64,000 bases of DNA, from assembly GCA_963718995.1 (NCBI GenBank), contig CAVRAP010000005.1, positions 1 through 64,000 on the forward strand, given 5' to 3'. A program made the position numbers and the translations under genes. Each line of letters begins with the position of its first letter. Position 1 is the first letter of the stretch. The notes beneath the pieces were generated by a model. It had not been told where the DNA came from. It saw only the letters and a list, made by a program, of their open reading frames with translations, and did no database searches. Shown here in pieces: positions 19,950-29,405 of the stretch. Source of the stretch: UBA4744 sp963718995. GTDB taxonomy: Bacteria > Actinomycetota > Acidimicrobiia > Spongiisociales > UBA4744.

Positions 19950-21727
19950 CTACTGCCAGCTCAAGCCACGCACCGAACTATGCCAGCTCAATCCCTGCCA
20001 CACGCTGCCGGAGACGACGCGCTCGACCACGACGCGCTCGACCAGGAGGCGCTCGACCAGGAGGCCCCTCCACGAAGCGCTCGACCACGATTTGCTACTC
20101 CACGAAGCCCCGGACCACGACGCACTCGACCACAACGCGCTCGACCAGGAGGCACCACTCCACGAAGCGCTGCTCCACGAAGCCCCGGTCCAGGTGGAAC
20201 CGTTCCAGTCGCCACCGGACCACGACGCACTCGCCGCGGCCAAAGCCGACCACGACGCGCCGTCCCAAGCGGTTCCGAAGATGTCCTGCTCACCTACCAG
20301 AGCAATACCGTTGTCGGCGACGTGATTATTGCCCCGGGCGGCCTCCAGGCTGCCGGTGCCGGTCGAGGGTGCGAATAGTTGGACGGTCTGGGGAGTGGCG
20401 GCGTTCATGATCTTGTCGAGGACCGGCACACCCGCTCCCTGGCACTCGGTCGAGGCTTTCCTGAGCGTGAGCGTCGAACCCATCAGCAGGGCCTTCACTT
20501 GATCCGGCGTTGCGTTCGGCCGCTCGCTGAGGATGAGCGCGAGCCATCCCGGATACGACGGCGGCCGATTGGCTGGTACCGGAGCCGAGGAAGAGGCGAT
20601 CTGCCACCCGGGCATCCGGATAGTTGACGTCCACGTACGAGACCAGGAGATCGGAGACTGACGATCGACTTCCCGGGCACCACGACGTCGACATACCGAT
20701 CGGTGGTTCCACAGTTCGAAAAGTCCATCACCGACGAGATCTTGGTCCGGGTCTTGGCGCTCTCCGAAGCTCCCACAGCAATCACGTAAGGGTCTGATGC
20801 GGGATTGCGAAGTGCGAAACCGTTGCCGTCGTTGCCGGCGGCAACCACCACCACGATCCCGGCCCGCCAAGCTTGCTCAACCGCAAAGGCGAGGGGGTCG
20901 AGTACGTAGCTCTGGTTGCCGTCGGTGCCGAACGACAGGTTTACGACCCGTATGTTCATCCCGTTGTCGGTGCGGTGCTGCACGACCCAGTCGATGGCGG
21001 CCAGCACCTGCGAAACGTCGGTGGCGCCATTCGAGTCGGCCACTTTGATGTTCACGATTCGTGATCCGGGGGCAATTCCCATGAAGGCATCGGTGTTGAG
21101 GTTGGTGATAGGGGTATCCGTATCACGACCGGCGATGATCCCGGCCATGTGCGTGCCGTGGCCAAATGTGTCGAGATACCGGAGGTTGTCGGCCTGCGAC
21201 TCGAAGGAGAGGTCGGGTCCGTTGATCACCTTGCCCGGCTGCGTCAAGCCTTCGACCGGAACAACTCCTGAATCGATGAGAGCGACGTCGATGCCGGCAC
21301 CGGTATACCCGGCCTTCCAGTACTCGTCGGCCTTTACGACAGATTGAGCAACTCGATACATCGAACCTTCAAAAGTGTTCGGGTTGTAATCGCCGAGGCC
21401 GGTGGCATCTTCCCAACCGGCGGCTTCGAGCCGTACGGTGGCGTTGGGCGTCACGGCCGCAACATCCTGGCGGCCGGCAATCTGGTCAACGGCGGAAGCA
21501 GGGACTTCGGCCGCAAAGCCATCGATGATCTCGTACTGCTGCGTAACGGAACCACCCAGCTGCACCACTGCCCGCTCGGGAGCATCGCCGGTGCCCGGCA
21601 CCTCACGAACAACGACCGACACCAGGTCGCCGGTGGTCACGATGACGGGAGGAGCCACTACCGCCAATGCGAGGAGGGCGGCCATGAGGACAACGGCCAG
21701 TCGAATACTTCTCGAGGCAAGGGTCAT
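19950..21727 (-). CDS. Subtilisin-like (S8) secreted serine protease with Trp-rich pentapeptide tail (frame breaks)
   Basis: A signal peptide (MTLASRSIRLAVVLMAALL) is followed by an I9-like propeptide and the S8 domain. Triad residues are Asp in VALIDSGV, His in FGHGTHMAG and Ser in GSGTSQSAAVVSG. Frame breaks near 20655 and 20540 join three reading frames. After the catalytic domain comes a tail of pentapeptides of form W-[ST]-[SG]-[AK]-[SL], with at least 12 units between about 20290 and 20070. The last 100 bases are out of frame with each other, so the C-terminus (stop at 19950 or 19988) is uncertain. I chose the ATG at 21727, which begins a good signal peptide and has GGAGA upstream. Confidence 0.82.
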
Positions 21728-21864
21728 CTGATATCTCCACAGCCGGCCATTGTTGAGGTGATCGGCCTTGAGGCAGGAAGCTTGGGAACCAAACTCGCCG
21801 CTCCCATGAGGACTAGTCATGAAATACAATTCAGGTGGAGCACGGGCAGCCCTTGCCTATCGCG

Positions 21865-21879
21865 TACGATGCGGGGATG
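21865..21879 (+). promoter_or_regulatory. Leaderless-type -10 element (TACGAT + 6 nt + ATG)
   Basis: TACGAT at 21865-21870, GCGGGG, then ATG at 21877. The same TACGAT-N6-ATG layout occurs before the nicotinamidase gene at 23698. This ATG opens METSSL and joins the amidohydrolase frame if one C is added in the CCTCCC run. Confidence 0.45.
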
Positions 21880-23123
21880 GAAACCAGCAGCCTCCCGACC
21901 TGACCATCCTCAACGCCCGTATTCGGAATCGAGCCGACCTGGTGGACATCGAGATCCTCGACGGTGTGATCAACTCGATCGAACCTGCCGGCACCAGACC
22001 CTCGCAGGGCCGGCCGCTCGAGGCCGGGAAGAACCTGGTGACCGAATCGTTCGTGAACACTCACCTGCATTTGGACAAGGTCTTCACTCTCAGCAGCCTG
22101 GGCGACGCCGCCCTGGCCGATTATCAGTCGGGCGACATGGGAAACGCCATGAGTGCCATCGAGACCGCCGCCACGGTGAAAGTCGGGCAGGACCGGGACA
22201 CCATGCTGGCGGCCGGGCGGCGAGCTCTGGCCATGGCGGCCTACTACGGCAACACCCATATCCGCGCCCTGGCCGACGTCGATTCCAAGGCAGGCACGCG
22301 TGGAGTCGAGGTGCTTCTCGCCCTCAAGGATGAGTTCGCGGCCATCGTCGATCTCCAGGTGGTTGCCTTCGCCCAGGACGGCATCATTCGCGAGCCGGGC
22401 ACGGCCGACTTGCTGCGCCAATCCATGGAACTTGGAGCAGATGTAGTGGGCGGGATTCCGTGGATCGAGTTCACCGAGGCCGACATGGCCGAGCATGTTC
22501 GCATCTGCTTCGACATTGCGGTCGATTACGACGCCGACGTCTCGATGCTGCTCGACGATGCAGGCGACCCCGGCCTCCGGACCCTCGAGATGATGGCGGT
22601 TGAGGCGCTTCGCCGCGACTGGCAAGGGCGGGCACTGGCCCATCACGCCCGGGCCATGCAGCTCTATCCCGACCCGTACTTCGCCCGATTGGTTTCACTG
22701 CTGGCGGCCGCGAAGGTGGCGGTGGTGTCCGACCCGCACACCGGGCCATTGCACGCCCGGGTAAGGGAGCTCCTGGAGGCCGGGATCACCGTCAGCCTCG
22801 GCCAGGACGACATCTCCGACGCCTACTACACGTTCGGGCGCAACAACCTGCTGGAGGTCGCCTTCCTCGGCGCCCACCTGCTGTGGATGATGGCCGGACC
22901 CGATCAGGAGGTGCTGTACGACTGTGTGACGACGTCGGCGGCCCGCTCGATCGGGATGAAGCACCACCGGTTGGAGATCGGCGCGCCGGCCAACCTGGTT
23001 GTGGTCCGAGGCGAAAACGTCACCGAGGCCCTCCGGTTTCACGCTGCTCCCCTGGTAGTCGTGAGCCATGGACGGTCGGTCGATCAGGCTGCCATGGCGG
23101 AGCTGGCCCGCATATCCATGTAG
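21877..23123 (+). CDS. Amidohydrolase, cytosine deaminase/AtzC-like
   Basis: About 415 residues of the amidohydrolase superfamily. Metal-binding and active-site motifs are THLHLDKVF (HxH), the YYGNTHIRA strand and SLGQDDISDAYYTFG with the catalytic Asp near the C-terminus. The Q-D-D and L-D-K features resemble cytosine deaminase and N-isopropylammelide amidohydrolase more than D-aminoacylases. The reading frame is open from 21819. I prefer the ATG at 21877 because a TACGAT promoter element sits 6 nt before it, although this needs one missing base near 21895. The substrate is probably a cyclic amidine or amide, but its identity is unknown. Confidence 0.78.
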
Positions 23124-23129
23124 AGCTTC

Positions 23130-23657
23130 CTAGGAGATGGCGATGGGACCGACCGTGCCCAGCACTTCCCAGCCGGCGTCGCCAACTTCCAGTGCGTAGG
23201 TCAGCCAGATGCCGCAGAGACCACCGCACCACATGCCCATGTCGATAGTCGCTTCGTTGCCGTCGATGTCGGGCTGCCCGAGCGTGAGGATGGCCGCCCC
23301 TTCGACCGTCGGCCGGAGGTCCTCGGTGACGAAGTCGTCTTGACTCGAGATGAAGCGGACCTCACTGAGACTCGATACTGCGGTGGTGAGGGCTGCGATC
23401 TGATCGGCCGTCAGAGGAGTGCCGTCCTTCAGACGGTCGACAATCAGCACCGTAGGAAACGCGTGGCCCGGCCCAAAAGTGGTGTCGTTGCGGAGCAGGT
23501 GCATGGTCGCCTGAACCAGGATCTCGGTCGTCCACGCCTCGCCTGCCGGGTTGGTTGGCCCCGGCGCGGTCGTGGTGGTGGCCGGATCGCCTTGACCCGA
23601 CCCGCAGGCGCTGAGCAGCATCACCAGTGCCACGGCCGCAATGCTCATTCGTTGCAT
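23130..23657 (-). CDS. Lipoprotein of unknown function
   Basis: About 175 residues. The signal peptide ends in LLSACGSG (lipobox), followed by a short Thr linker (ATTTTAPGP). The mature part shows no family I recognise. It contains a WCGGLCG segment that could form a disulfide. I chose the ATG at 23657, just before the hydrophobic segment; MSIAAV at 23648 is an alternative. It converges on the amidohydrolase gene and diverges from the nicotinamidase gene. Confidence 0.65.
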   Translation of the reverse strand: MQRMSIAAVALVMLLSACGSGQGDPATTTTAPGPTNPAGEAWTTEILVQATMHLLRNDTTFGPGHAFPTVLIVDRLKDGTPLTADQIAALTTAVSSLSEVRFISSQDDFVTEDLRPTVEGAAILTLGQPDIDGNEATIDMGMWCGGLCGIWLTYALEVGDAGWEVLGTVGPIAIS

Positions 23658-23697
23658 GCTGGTCCGACGTATGCAGCCGACGGATCGGTTCCCGGCG

Positions 23698-23712
23698 TAC
23701 GATGCAGACATG
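23698..23712 (+). promoter_or_regulatory. Leaderless-type -10 element (TACGAT + 6 nt + ATG)
   Basis: TACGAT at 23698-23703, then GCAGAC, then the ATG of the nicotinamidase gene. No ribosome site is visible between them. Confidence 0.5.
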
Positions 23713-24303
23713 GAGATCCATGCCACCTACGACCATCAGACCGCGCTGGTGGTAGTCGACGTTCAGAACGATTTCGCCGACCCGGCCGGAAGCCTGTACG
23801 TGCAGGGCGGCAAGCACATCGTGCCGCTCATCAACGCCGAGGTGGCCCGCGCCCGGGCAGCGGGAGGGTTCGTCGTTTACACCCGCGACTGGCATCCGGA
23901 GAGCACCCCGCACTTCGCGAAGGACGGCGGCGTCTGGCCGGTCCACTGCGTGATGGACTCCTGGGGCGCCGGGTTCTATCCCGATCTGCTGGTGGACGGG
24001 CCTGAGGTGAAGAAGGGATCTCGAGGCGAGGACGGCTACTCCGGGTTCGCCATGCGGAACATGGGAACGGACGAGGTTATCCCGACCGGGTTGGAGAGCC
24101 TGCTTCGTGAGCGGCACATCAACCGTCTCGTTGTCGCCGGGTTAGCCACCGACTACTGCGTGAAGGCAACCGCTCTCGACGGCTTGTCCCTCGGCTTCGA
24201 AGTGGGATTACTCACCCGCGCGGTGCGGCTGGTCGATCTCGAACCGGGCGACGGAACCCGGGCCATCGCCGAGGTGGTGGCCGCCGGAGGGGCCGCGTTG
24301 TAG
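23710..24303 (+). CDS. pncA: Nicotinamidase / isochorismatase-family hydrolase
   Basis: 197 residues. The catalytic triad of nicotinamidases is visible: Asp17 in VVDVQNDFADP, Lys in EVKKGSRG and Cys in GLATDYCVKATA. Metal-site residues appear in TRDWHPEST and H69, and WPVHCV is typical of PncA. The enzyme would convert nicotinamide to nicotinate for NAD salvage. Its stop overlaps a GTG of the following reading frame, but the next gene more likely starts at 24347. Confidence 0.88.
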   Translation: MEIHATYDHQTALVVVDVQNDFADPAGSLYVQGGKHIVPLINAEVARARAAGGFVVYTRDWHPESTPHFAKDGGVWPVHCVMDSWGAGFYPDLLVDGPEVKKGSRGEDGYSGFAMRNMGTDEVIPTGLESLLRERHINRLVVAGLATDYCVKATALDGLSLGFEVGLLTRAVRLVDLEPGDGTRAIAEVVAAGGAAL

Positions 24304-24346
24304 TGAGCGGGACCGTGGCAATTCGGGATCTTGAGGAGGTTAGTCG

Positions 24347-25252
24347 ATGCGGGCTCTGCATGCTCTCGGGAGCAAAACCTCGACGGCTGGGTTCTCCGGG
24401 CGGCCGCCGGGTATACCGGTCGGGCTACTGGCTCGCTCCTCTCCCTCCGGTGAGCTGCACCCGGCCGAGAAGATCGTGTACACCGAAAGCTGGTTCCGGT
24501 CACGCAGCCTCACACCGATGGTCCGGCTGACCTTGGCCGCGCAACCCCCTCGTCTGGACTCGCTGCTCGAAGAACGGGGCTACCTCCTGAGAGATGAAGG
24601 CGTCAGTGTTCAGGTTCGCACGCTCACAGACACCGGGTCCCCCACGGGGAAAGTACCAATTGCCGAGGGACCGCCGCCCGATCACTGGCTGGAGACCCTG
24701 GCGGGTTTTCAATCAACCGTCGACGAACATTTCGCAACCGTGCGCACGTTGTTGTCACGGCTCCCCACCACGAGCGCCTTTGCCCTGATCAAACTCGACG
24801 AAACACCGGCGGCGATCGGACGGGCGGTCTTCGAGAAGGGCCACATCGGCTTGTTCGACGTGTTCACCCGTCCAGACCTGAGAAACCGTGGCCTGGCAAC
24901 CGACATCACGAAGGCGCTGCTCGGCTGGGGAGCACAGAAGGGAGCTTCCCTCGCCTATTTGCAGGTGGTTCCTGCCAACGAAGTGGCCTGCCGCTTGTAT
25001 GCCGGACTGGGTTTCAACGAGGCCTACCGGTACTGGTACCGGGTGGCACCAGGAGAGGCTCGGAACTGGTACCTGGCACCTATCGTCCTACCCGGCACCA
25101 TTCGCACCATGCGCTCCAGCAGGCGATACGCCTGCTCGCCGGTGTGGCGGTCCTCGGGCTCCAGCAGATTCGACATGACTTTCAGCACCCACTCCATCAA
25201 GGGTTTCGACCGCAACCCAACGTGGGCCAGGGTCCACATCACTTGGGGGTAG
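24347..25252 (+). CDS. GNAT-family N-acetyltransferase (frame breaks)
   Basis: ATG at 24347 with GAGGAGG 8 nt upstream. The segment reading DGWVLRAAAGYTGRA lies in another frame between about 24385 and 24455, so two compensating single-base errors are likely. The C-terminal acetyltransferase core has FDVFTRPDLRNRGLATDIT with the acetyl-CoA loop and LQVVPANEVACRLYAGLGF. The natural stop is not clear. The open frame runs to 25252, over the end of the opposite-strand flavoprotein gene, and true coding probably ends near 25060. The substrate is unknown. Confidence 0.75.
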   Translation: MRALHALGSKTSTAGFSGRPPGIPVGLLARSSPSGELHPAEKIVYTESWFRSRSLTPMVRLTLAAQPPRLDSLLEERGYLLRDEGVSVQVRTLTDTGSPTGKVPIAEGPPPDHWLETLAGFQSTVDEHFATVRTLLSRLPTTSAFALIKLDETPAAIGRAVFEKGHIGLFDVFTRPDLRNRGLATDITKALLGWGAQKGASLAYLQVVPANEVACRLYAGLGFNEAYRYWYRVAPGEARNWYLAPIVLPGTIRTMRSSRRYACSPVWRSSGSSRFDMTFSTHSIKGFDRNPTWARVHITWG

Positions 25253-26323
25253 CCGATCGCCTTCACGAAGATCCGGGCCATGCGGTAGTACAACCCGTAG
25301 GTGTCCTCGAGGTCCTGCGGATACCGCTGGAGCAGGCCGAGGTCGTCGGAGGCCAGTGCCTGATGGACATGATCGGCAGCCATTCGTCCGGTCTCGTAGG
25401 CATAGGCGATACCTTCGCCGTTCCACGGGTCATAGCTCCGACGGCATCACCAACCAGAACCCAGTTCGACCCTGCATACGGCCCGACCGAGAGCGCCATG
25501 GACAGCTTCCCACCCGTCGTTTGGACAGCGCCGCTTCCGGTGACAGCTCCCAGTAGTCCGGAGCGCTGTCGACATAGGCCGCCATCATGTCGGACGTGTT
25601 GATCGACTTCCATTGGCGGAAGGTCGACGGCGACCCACCCCGACATTCACGGTCCCGTCACCGAGGGGAAAGACCCATCCATAACCCGGCATGGAATCCC
25701 CTTTGGCGTCGCGGATATCCAGTTGGCTTTCCATGTACGAGTCGTCGGACCGGGGGCTCGAGAAGTAGCCACGGGCCGCCATACCCATCGGGTAGTCACG
25801 ACGCCGGTGCGTGCCCATCGCCCGTCCGAAGCGGGTCATGGATCCCGTCTGCGACGACCACCACCCGGGGATGCAGGGTCTCCTGATCGCCGTCCGTCGA
25901 TAGGTTGACACCCGCCAGGTGCCCGCCTTCGATCAGGGAGCCGCCTCCGTGTGCTGACGCAGCAGGGCGCCCTGTTTCTCAGCCAGGGTTGCCACCCGTC
26001 CGTCCAAGTCCAGGCGACGGATGATGCCGCCCCAGTTCGGGTAGATCGAATGCTGCGGCCAGTCCAACTCGATCATCAGGTTGTCCCCCGCGTCGAGCGA
26101 AGGCCGGTGATTTTGTGAAACTCGCCGACGTCGAAATCGAACCCCATCTCGCTCAGCTGATAGATGGAGCGGGGCGTCAGCCCGTCACCGCAGGTCTTCT
26201 CGCACGCGGAAAACTCTTCTTCTCGACGACGGTGACGGAGTGGCCGTACCGGGCCAACCAGTACGCAGCTGCAGAACCGGCCGGACCGGCCCCAACGACA
26301 ACGACATCGGGCGAAGAAGACAT
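25024..26323 (-). CDS. Geranylgeranyl reductase family flavoprotein (several frame breaks)
   Basis: The N-terminus has the FAD Rossmann motif VVVVGAGPAGSAAAYWLARY, then KTCGDGLTPR after a frame break near 26205. A middle segment reads YPMGMAARGYFSSPRSDDSY and MPGYGWVFPLGDGTVNVGVG. A later segment reads SNWVLVGDAVGAMT. All are typical of the geranylgeranyl/menaquinone reductase family. At least four single-base breaks are needed over about 1.3 kb. In actinobacteria related enzymes (MenJ) saturate the menaquinone side chain, which would suit the respiratory genes around it. That role is inference. The stop at 25024 may lie a little beyond the true end. Confidence 0.8.
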
Positions 26324-26358
26324 GAGTGAAAAGACTAGTGGGAGCAGGGAAATGGGAA

Positions 26359-26416
26359 GCGATCAGCGATCAGCGATCAGCCCAGTCTGGAAACTGAAAA
26401 CTGAAAACTGAAAACT
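26359..26416. repeat. Bipartite heptamer repeat island upstream of the flavoprotein gene / downstream of the rhodanese gene
   Basis: 26359-26379 is GCGATCA three times. 26389-26416 is GGAAACT followed by GAAAACT three times. On the minus strand the second array follows the rhodanese stop after a small GCGAGC-TCT-GCTCGC hairpin. The two arrays have different units, as in the other islands. Confidence 0.8.
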
Positions 26417-26433
26417 GCGAGCTCTGCTCGCCC

Positions 26434-26850
26434 CTACGGAACGACCGGGTACCCGTCCTCGTACCAGCCGGTGATCCCGGTGGCGACGTTTTCGACCCGG
26501 GCGAATCCGAGGTCTTCGAAAACGGAGAGGGACTGCCCGCTGCGGTTGCCGCTGTTGCAGTAGACGACGTAGTGGGTGTCCTTGTCCAGCGCATCGAGTT
26601 GCTCGCGGAAATCGGCGTCGTAGAAGTCGATGTTGACGGCTCCGGCAATCTTCCCGGCGGCGTATTCCTCAGGGGTGCGGATATCGAGCAGCACAAAGTC
26701 GGTGTTGTTCGTGTTCTGTTCGATGATGCCCGCCGCGTCGGCGGGTGAGACGGTCGTGATCTGCTGGTCGACGACGGTGGTCGATGAACAACCGGCCAAC
26801 CCGGTGAGCAACGCCAGAGAGATGAACAGGAGACTGGAGATGCGTTTCAT
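26434..26850 (-). CDS. Rhodanese-domain lipoprotein
   Basis: 138 residues. A lipoprotein signal (LTGLAGCSS) precedes a single rhodanese domain. LLDIRTPEEYAAGKIAGAVN is the conserved first half, and the active-site loop is YCNSGNRSG with the catalytic Cys, followed by GFARVENVATGITGW. It probably handles sulfane sulfur on the outer face of the membrane. The perfect ATACCCC/GGGGTAT operator 36-51 nt upstream of the start suggests control by a CsoR/CstR-type persulfide-sensing repressor, none of which is encoded here. Confidence 0.85.
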   Translation of the reverse strand: MKRISSLLFISLALLTGLAGCSSTTVVDQQITTVSPADAAGIIEQNTNNTDFVLLDIRTPEEYAAGKIAGAVNIDFYDADFREQLDALDKDTHYVVYCNSGNRSGQSLSVFEDLGFARVENVATGITGWYEDGYPVVP

Positions 26851-26885
26851 GGTTGATCAGTCCTTTCAGGAAGCAAGACAACATG

Positions 26886-26901
26886 ATACCCCCTGGGGTA
26901 T
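26886..26901. promoter_or_regulatory. CsoR/CstR-type operator (7-2-7 palindrome)
   Basis: ATACCCCCTGGGGTAT has perfect 7-bp arms (ATACCCC and GGGGTAT) around CT. CsoR-family repressors, including the persulfide sensor CstR, bind G-tract palindromes of this kind. It sits between the divergent rhodanese and rex genes, close to the rhodanese start. Confidence 0.6.
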
Positions 26902-26933
26902 ATACATCAGTTTTCCGTCCTGTCATCTCGTTT

Positions 26934-26971
26934 TTGGCGATCCGGTCGTGTCGTATAACGTCTCCCTTGTG
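26934..26971 (+). promoter_or_regulatory. Leaderless promoter of rex
   Basis: TTGGCG at 26934-26939, 16 nt, TAACGT at 26956-26961, then 7 nt and the GTG start at 26969. There is no ribosome site. TTGTGAAA at the start codon resembles half of a Rex operator, which would allow autoregulation, but no full palindrome is seen. Confidence 0.45.
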
Positions 26972-27604
26972 AAATTGACGCGTATCCCCCGAGCCACGGT
27001 CAACCGGCTCCCGCTCTATCTGCGTGCGCTCGACATCATCCCCGATGAGCAAATCACCGTCTCGTCGAAGGAGCTCGCCGAGCTGATCAAGGAGAATTCC
27101 GCCAAAGTCCGCAAGGACCTCTCCTTTCTGGGCACCTACGGGGTTCGCGGCGTTGGCTACAACGTCGAGCAGCTCCGCTTCCAGATCCGGCGCGAACTCG
27201 GGCTGACGAGAACCTGGCCCGTGATCATCGTCGGAGCGGGCAACCTCGGATCGGCGCTTGCCAAGTACGGAGGTTTTGACGCGAGTGGCTTTGAGATCGT
27301 CGGTCTCTACGACAATGACCCCGAACTTATCGGCACCACCGTCGGTGAACTCACGGTTGGCTCTATGGAGGCAATGCAGCACGACGCCGGCGAATTGCAC
27401 GTCGAGATCGGAATCATTGCGACCCCGGTGCCGGCCGCCCAGCACGTAGCGGAACAACTTGCTGCGGCAGGGTTCAAATCCATCCTGAACTTCGCTCCGA
27501 TGGTGCTGAGGGTGTCCCCGGAAGTGGAGATTCGCCGTGTCGATCTATCGACCGAGCTCCAGATCCTCGGGTACTACGTTCAACAGGCCCTCGCCGAGGC
27601 CTAG
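26969..27604 (+). CDS. rex: Redox-sensing transcriptional repressor Rex
   Basis: 211 residues. An N-terminal winged helix (RIPRATVNRLPLYLRALD, ISSKELA-like VSSKELAELIKENSAKVRKD, then FLGTYGVRGVGYNV) is followed by a Rossmann domain with the NAD(H) motif IVGAGNLGSALAKY and the C-terminal swap helix (LSTELQILGYYVQQAL). Rex senses the NADH/NAD ratio and represses respiratory genes when NADH is low. Its place next to the bc operon and near nuo fits this. The stop overlaps that of the convergent gene at 27601. Open frame continues upstream, but the GTG at 26969 matches the family start and the promoter. Confidence 0.93.
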   Translation: MKLTRIPRATVNRLPLYLRALDIIPDEQITVSSKELAELIKENSAKVRKDLSFLGTYGVRGVGYNVEQLRFQIRRELGLTRTWPVIIVGAGNLGSALAKYGGFDASGFEIVGLYDNDPELIGTTVGELTVGSMEAMQHDAGELHVEIGIIATPVPAAQHVAEQLAAAGFKSILNFAPMVLRVSPEVEIRRVDLSTELQILGYYVQQALAEA

Positions 27605-27960
27605 ACCTTCTCGCGCTCCTGCTCTTCCTCGAAACGGCTGAGGGCCGTGAGAAACATCGCGAACAGAATCAGCGACGCCAGCATGAACGTCAGCGGGATG
27701 ATGCGAATCTCGAAGGCGTTGAGGCCCTCGAAATCGGCCGGGCGGGGCCCGCGCGGGGCATACAGCACGAAGAGCAGACTGTTGATCGAGGTCCAGCCGA
27801 AGGTGGCGGCCCCGGTAAGCAGAAACGCGAGTTTCTTTCCGAGGTTGGTCCAGTTCAACAAATAGACCGACCCGATGAACACAACGATGGAAGCCAGCGT
27901 CAACAGGATCCCGGTCACCGCCAGGTTGGCCGAGAGTATCTCCCTGAACAGTTCCCGCAT
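27601..27960 (-). CDS. Small membrane protein at the end of the cytochrome bc operon
   Basis: 119 residues and three hydrophobic segments (about 12-34, 42-66 and 86-108). A charged C-terminus ends EEEQEREKV. I do not recognise the family. It begins one base after the cytochrome c stop and is the last gene of the bc operon, so an accessory subunit is the simplest idea. Its stop overlaps that of rex on the other strand. Confidence 0.65.
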   Translation of the reverse strand: MRELFREILSANLAVTGILLTLASIVVFIGSVYLLNWTNLGKKLAFLLTGAATFGWTSINSLLFVLYAPRGPRPADFEGLNAFEIRIIPLTFMLASLILFAMFLTALSRFEEEQEREKV

Positions 27961-27961
27961 A

Positions 27962-29405
27962 TCAGTCCCCCGTCAGCGCGTCGCCGCGCAAATACTGCAC
28001 GATCAATTCCAGGTCATCCAGCGATAGGACCGGCCCGAAGGCAGGCATGCGTCCTGGAGTGATTCGTTCACCCTGTACGGGACTTCGTTCTCGCAGCCGT
28101 TGGTGAGGAACGTGACCATGTCGGCAGGATTGAGGAATTGCACGTTGGGCCGCCCGTCCCATAGCGCAGGCCCGAGGGCTCCCGAGCCGACCGGTTGGGT
28201 CAAGGCAACGCCGGCCGAATAGCCGGCCGTATGGCACCGGGCACAGTATCCGTTGAAGAGGCCGACGGCCCGGGCGGCTCTTTCGGTGTCACCGTCGAAC
28301 GTGGCGTCTGCCACGGCCGGGATGTCGATCTCCCATTTCCTATCCTGTTGGGCCTGCTCGAGGAAATCCAGTCCACCGATCGCCTGGGTGAGGAGCTTCT
28401 CCTGGTTGTCCGTGGTGACCTGCAGCTTGGTGGCAGCCGACTCGAGCGCTGTGACTGCCGTTCGGGCCAATTCGAGATCATCTTCGCCCGGCGTCGTTTG
28501 CGGGTTTTCGGCATCGAGCGTGACCGCCAGGGCCGGATTGCCGAGCGCGGTCCCGGCTTCGGCGAGAATCGATGTCAGCTCCTGTTCGACCCGATCCGGG
28601 AGGCCGTCGCCGTCGACGTCGATGCCGTCGCCGGCCGCAGCCAGGGCATCTGCGGCGCGCCCGGCCAGCGCCTTCGGCGGTCCCCACCTGGGACGGCGCC
28701 GCCTCGATGGAGACAATGAGAGCGGTTTGTTTGGCAATGTCATCTTCGAGGAGGGTGCCGGCCGTATCCAACCGGGACAACGCTAGGTCGACCTTCCCCT
28801 CGATCTCCAGGAGCGCTGCGTCTTGGGGGATCATGAACTCCTCGGACTGCAGATACTCCATCAACTCTTCGATCTGCTGGTCGTTCAGGGGACCACCGCC
28901 ATCGAGACCCCAGGCGGGCATCGGCGAATTGGCCCGGCCGTACACCAGCCAGAACTTGACCTCTTCGGGCGTGTACCGATAGAAGACTGAATTGATGTCC
29001 GGGGCCGCCCAGGCAACGCTGATACCGCTCCGCTTCTCCACGTAGGCAGCAACCCCTCCGCCACCATCGACACCGTGGCAGGTGCCGCACCGGAATTCCT
29101 CGAACAGGTGGGCGCCCCGCTCCAGCGCAACCGCGTCGAACTCTTCTACGAACCCCTCCTGGCGGCTCTGCTCACTCACGAAGTAGATGGGCAGCGACAG
29201 CGCCAGGATCCCGGAGAGCACGACCGCGGAAGCCAGGGTCTTGTCCAGCCGTTTCGACTCGAGCCGGTCGTCGGTGATCCCGGGGGCAAGGTTGGGGGCT
29301 ATCTCTTCTCGGCCGCGGCCTCGCAGGCTGTTGGAAACCAGAAAGGCCAGCCAGGCGATGGCGGCCAGACGCGGCGACCGTGATGACAATGGTGCTGCTC
29401 TCCAC
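27962..29405 (-). CDS. Membrane-anchored dihaem cytochrome c of the bc complex (frame breaks)
   Basis: GTG start at 29405, directly after the Rieske stop. Two N-terminal hydrophobic segments (LAAIAWLAFLVSN and AVVLSGILALSLPIYF) precede haem site one, FRCGTCHG, with a likely Met ligand in NSPMPAWG. Haem site two is YCARCHTAGY, with Met in GRMPAFGP. Between the haems lies an unusual region of about 130 residues with DVDGDGLPDRVEQEL, a DxDxDG calcium-binding-like loop, and long helices. Frame breaks near 29370, 28700 and 28060 are needed. It would take electrons from the Rieske protein, like QcrC of actinobacterial bcc complexes. Confidence 0.82.

Noticed and set aside
27471..27490. GGTTCAAATCC, similar to a tRNA T-arm
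   Set aside because: It lies inside the Rex coding sequence, with no acceptor stem, anticodon arm or CCA context.
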